This document shows, one piece after another, positions 15,296-17,110 of a stretch of 17,110 bases of DNA. Under the pieces are notes generated by a model that was not told the DNA's origin, did no database searches, and saw nothing but the letters and a program-made list of their open reading frames with translations. The first letter of the stretch is position 1; each line of letters begins with the position of its first letter. Where the stretch lies: NCBI GenBank assembly GCA_041486185.1, contig JBGPKX010000092.1:1-17110 (forward strand). Direction: 5' to 3'. Source of the stretch: QHXW01 sp041486185 (GTDB taxonomy: Bacteria; Acidobacteriota; Terriglobia; Bryobacterales; Bryobacteraceae). A program made the translations under genes and the position numbers.

Positions 15296-15814
15296 ATGCC
15301 CCGGTCCATGACGATGCCCCTGTCCATGACGATGGATGAGCTGATCGGATACACCAGAGGTGAACGCGACAAATGGCAAAAGTGGTTCCGAGAACATCCG
15401 CCCACGGCTCTCGAAGCCCCCGTCCAGCGCGAGGGCAATTTCAATGACGTCTGGCGCCTGATGGACCACATTTTTCTCGTGGAAAAACGCCACACGCAAC
15501 GGCTGAAGCAGGAATCTCCTTTGATGGAGCAGACCGGTGTGGCGCGGCCGGATGTGGGCGCGCTATTTGCTTATGGCCGCGCGGCGCGCGCGGAGTTGAC
15601 GCGTTTCCTGCAGGCGGCCGGCGATGCAGACCTCGAGCGCACGATCGAGTTCCAGTACCGCGATCAGAAACTGACCTTCACCGCGCGCAAGCTCGCGTTC
15701 CACATTCTCTTCCACGAGATCCGGCACTGGGCGCAGATCGCAACGGCGGTGCGCAACGCGGGTTTTCCGCCGCCCGGCTTCCACGACCTGCTCTTCAGCA
15801 GCGCCATGGAATGA
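15296..15814 (+). CDS. DinB-family metal-binding four-helix protein
   Basis: This protein of up to 172 residues has the DinB/YfiT-like four-helix bundle pattern. Probable metal-binding histidines are H58 (LMDHIFLVEKRH), H140 and H144 (HILFHEIRHWAQI), the classic spacing for this fold. Members include thiol transferases and stress-induced proteins; the activity of this one is unknown. The start is ambiguous: ATGs at 15296, 15308, 15314, 15326 and 15332 are all in frame, within a duplicated GTCCATGACGATG motif (15304-15316 and 15322-15334) that gives MTMPLSMTM. The fold itself appears to begin at MDELIGYTRGER, so the first ~12 residues may be dispensable or untranslated. GGAAGA directly abuts ATG 15296 and would serve 15308 only at long spacing. 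It runs divergently from the isomerase-like gene and ends 57 nt from tyrA, tail to tail. Confidence 0.82.
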   Translation: MPRSMTMPLSMTMDELIGYTRGERDKWQKWFREHPPTALEAPVQREGNFNDVWRLMDHIFLVEKRHTQRLKQESPLMEQTGVARPDVGALFAYGRAARAELTRFLQAAGDADLERTIEFQYRDQKLTFTARKLAFHILFHEIRHWAQIATAVRNAGFPPPGFHDLLFSSAME

Positions 15815-15871
15815 ACCGCGAAGTCGCATCCGGCTGCAAGACCGAATGGTGGCGAGGTCGCGGGCCGGCCG

Positions 15872-16708
15872 CTACCCTTTGCGCAACGTCGCCGCCAGCG
15901 CCGCCGCGATCTCGAATTCGCTCTCGATCTCGCGTGTGCGCAGATTGTCGCGCAAGTGCTCGAGCTTCGTGATGTACGCCGTGAGCGCTTGTTCGATCGC
16001 CTGGCTGTTCGTCGCGAGAATATCGCGCCAGAGTTCGTAGGGGCTGAGTGCCAGGCGCGTCGTATCCGCCAGGCCCGGCCCCGCGACGGCAAGGTGATCG
16101 CCCGCCTGTTCCGCCACGGTTGCCGCCAGGGCCGTCGAAGCCAGCTGCGTGAGGTGCGAGGTGAACGCGACAACACGATCGTGCTCTTCAGCGCTCAGAA
16201 TCACGGGATGGGCGCCGATGCGCCGGATCCAGTCCATGAATTCCACGGCGACAGGTGTTTCCATCGCGGCCGGCTCATCCGGAGTGAGCACGTAAGTGCG
16301 GCCGCGGAACAACTCTGCGTCGGCCTCCGCCACCCCGCGCTTTTCTTTTCCGGCCATGGGGTGGCCCCCCAGGAACGCTCCTCGCCGGATATACTTGCGC
16401 GCCGTGGAAACGATGGCGCTCTTGGTGCTGCCCGCATCCGTGATGAGCGCCCCGCTGGTCACAAACCCATCCAGATGGCGCAGCGTATCGAGAATGCGGC
16501 CGATGGGTTGCGCGAGGTAAATCAGATCCGCGCCGCGGGCGGCATCGGCGAGCGGCGCGGCTTCGTCGATGGCCCCGCGCTCGATCGCCACTCGCAGCGT
16601 GGCATCCGAACTCGCGCCCACTATGGTTCCCGTGAATCCGGCCTTCTTCAAGGCCAGGCCGAAGGAGCCGCCGATCAGGCCAACCCCGATGATCGCCACC
16701 GTCTGCAT
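15872..16708 (-). CDS. tyrA: Prephenate dehydrogenase (TyrA)
   Basis: This 278-residue cytoplasmic enzyme oxidises and decarboxylates prephenate to 4-hydroxyphenylpyruvate in tyrosine synthesis. The N-terminal Rossmann domain has IIGVGLIGGSFGLALKKAG (GxGxxG at 8-13), followed by LITDAGSTKSAIV (~88-100) and the substrate-site GGHPMAGKEKRG with H116. The C-terminal helical domain has SAEEHDRVVAFTSHLTQLAS and SPYELWRDILATN. There is no fused chorismate mutase and no C-terminal ACT domain, so it is the short monofunctional form; feedback inhibition, if any, does not use an ACT domain. It lies 7 nt downstream of the DAHP synthase gene with an AGGG ribosome site in the junction, so the two form an operon. 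NAD versus NADP preference and possible use of arogenate cannot be decided from sequence with certainty. Confidence 0.93.
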   Translation of the reverse strand: MQTVAIIGVGLIGGSFGLALKKAGFTGTIVGASSDATLRVAIERGAIDEAAPLADAARGADLIYLAQPIGRILDTLRHLDGFVTSGALITDAGSTKSAIVSTARKYIRRGAFLGGHPMAGKEKRGVAEADAELFRGRTYVLTPDEPAAMETPVAVEFMDWIRRIGAHPVILSAEEHDRVVAFTSHLTQLASTALAATVAEQAGDHLAVAGPGLADTTRLALSPYELWRDILATNSQAIEQALTAYITKLEHLRDNLRTREIESEFEIAAALAATLRKG

Positions 16709-16715
16709 CGGCGCC

Positions 16716-17108
16716 CTAAATCACGCGTCCCACCACCGGCGCAATCCGGCGCAACTGGCCCATCAACTCCTCGAATTGTTCGGGCCTCAGCGATTGTGCG
16801 CCGTCGCTCAGGGCATGGTCGGGATCGGGGTGCACTTCCATCAGCAGGCCGTCGGCGCCGGCGGCCAGCGCGGCGCGCGCCATGGGAGCTACTTTGTCGC
16901 GACGCCCTGTGCCATGCGACGGGTCGGCCACGATAGGCAAATGCGAGAGCTTTTTCACCACCGGAATGGCCGAGATGTCCATGGTGTTGCGCGTGTAGTT
17001 TTCGAATGTGCGGATACCGCGCTCGCACAGGATCACGTCGTAGTTGCCGCCCGCGAGGATGTACTCCGCCGAGAGCAGCAGCTCCTCGATCGTCGCGGAA
17101 ATCCCCCG
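16716..17108 (-). CDS. aroF: 3-deoxy-7-phosphoheptulonate (DAHP) synthase, 3' part only
   Basis: The 3' part of the gene lies in the window, and its 5' part runs off the right edge. The visible ~130 residues read through to the stop at 16716 and begin RGISATIEELLLSAEYI, followed by GNYDVILCERGIRTFENYTR. DAHP synthase condenses phosphoenolpyruvate and erythrose-4-phosphate, the first step of the shikimate pathway. Metal and substrate motifs of the type I-beta (KDO8P synthase-like) class are seen: VADPSHGTGRRDKV (metal His), LLMEVHPDPD (metal Glu) and ALSDGAQSL (metal Asp). The metal-binding Cys would be upstream, outside the window. Linked transcription with tyrA puts pathway entry and the tyrosine branch together. 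I cannot say whether an N-terminal ferredoxin-like or chorismate mutase regulatory domain exists. Confidence 0.9.
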   Translation of the reverse strand, partial: RGISATIEELLLSAEYILAGGNYDVILCERGIRTFENYTRNTMDISAIPVVKKLSHLPIVADPSHGTGRRDKVAPMARAALAAGADGLLMEVHPDPDHALSDGAQSLRPEQFEELMGQLRRIAPVVGRVI

Positions 17109-17110
17109 CT

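Noticed and set aside
15815..15871. GGCCGGCC palindrome between the DinB-family gene and tyrA as a shared terminator
   Set aside because: The palindrome is 8 bp without a loop or T-run, and the rest of the gap shows no stable hairpin.

Overview
The window is GC-rich and densely coding. It looks like chromosomal DNA of an Acidobacteriota member, most likely of the Bryobacterales/'Candidatus Solibacter' type. The support is indirect: overall protein style, a DUF3417-type glucan phosphorylase, a Tat-exported sugar isomerase-like protein, a secreted GH42-like enzyme, a secreted protein of unknown function ahead of an NtrY/NtrC-like pair, and scattered toxin-antitoxin and palindromic repeat elements. 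No rRNA, tRNA, CRISPR array, transposase or phage gene is visible.

Layout, left to right. (1) 2-2578 (+): alpha-glucan phosphorylase. (2) 2605-3804 (-): a CpaE/TadZ-like ATPase with a degenerate receiver domain, without other pilus genes nearby. (3) 3885-4286 (-): a single PAS domain whose frame is cut by an in-frame TAG; the reading frame after the stop still encodes the rest of the PAS fold. (4) 4468-5191 (+): secreted L,D-transpeptidase followed closely by a 44-residue one-helix membrane protein. (5) 5233-10888 (+): a tight four-gene unit of secreted unknown protein, family-5 solute-binding protein, NtrY-like sensor kinase and NtrC-like sigma-54 activator. Its junctions are a 38-nt overlap, a 4-nt overlap and a 1-nt gap, and no ABC permease or ATPase is present. 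(6) 10898-11688 (+): Phd/YefM-VapC (PIN) toxin-antitoxin module with a clear sigma-70 promoter and a tandem 9-bp repeat that looks like its operator. (7) 11746-14001 (+): secreted GH42-type beta-galactosidase-like enzyme whose signal-peptide codons are made of an 8-bp tandem repeat. (8) 14017-14155: a nested-palindrome element between two convergent genes. (9) 14250-15149 (-): Tat-exported sugar isomerase/epimerase-like TIM barrel. (10) 15296-15814 (+): DinB-family protein. (11) 15872-17108 (-): tyrA, and the 3' part of a DAHP synthase gene, an aromatic amino acid operon leaving the right edge.

Functionally the window mixes carbohydrate use (glucan phosphorylase, GH42-like enzyme, sugar isomerase-like protein), cell-envelope work (L,D-transpeptidase plus small membrane protein), extracellular sensing (the four-gene unit) and aromatic amino acid synthesis. 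The observations I rate highest are the structured element at 14017-14155, the solute receptor/sensor kinase unit at 5233-10888, and the amber-interrupted PAS gene. I cannot search databases here, so novelty is not established for any of them.
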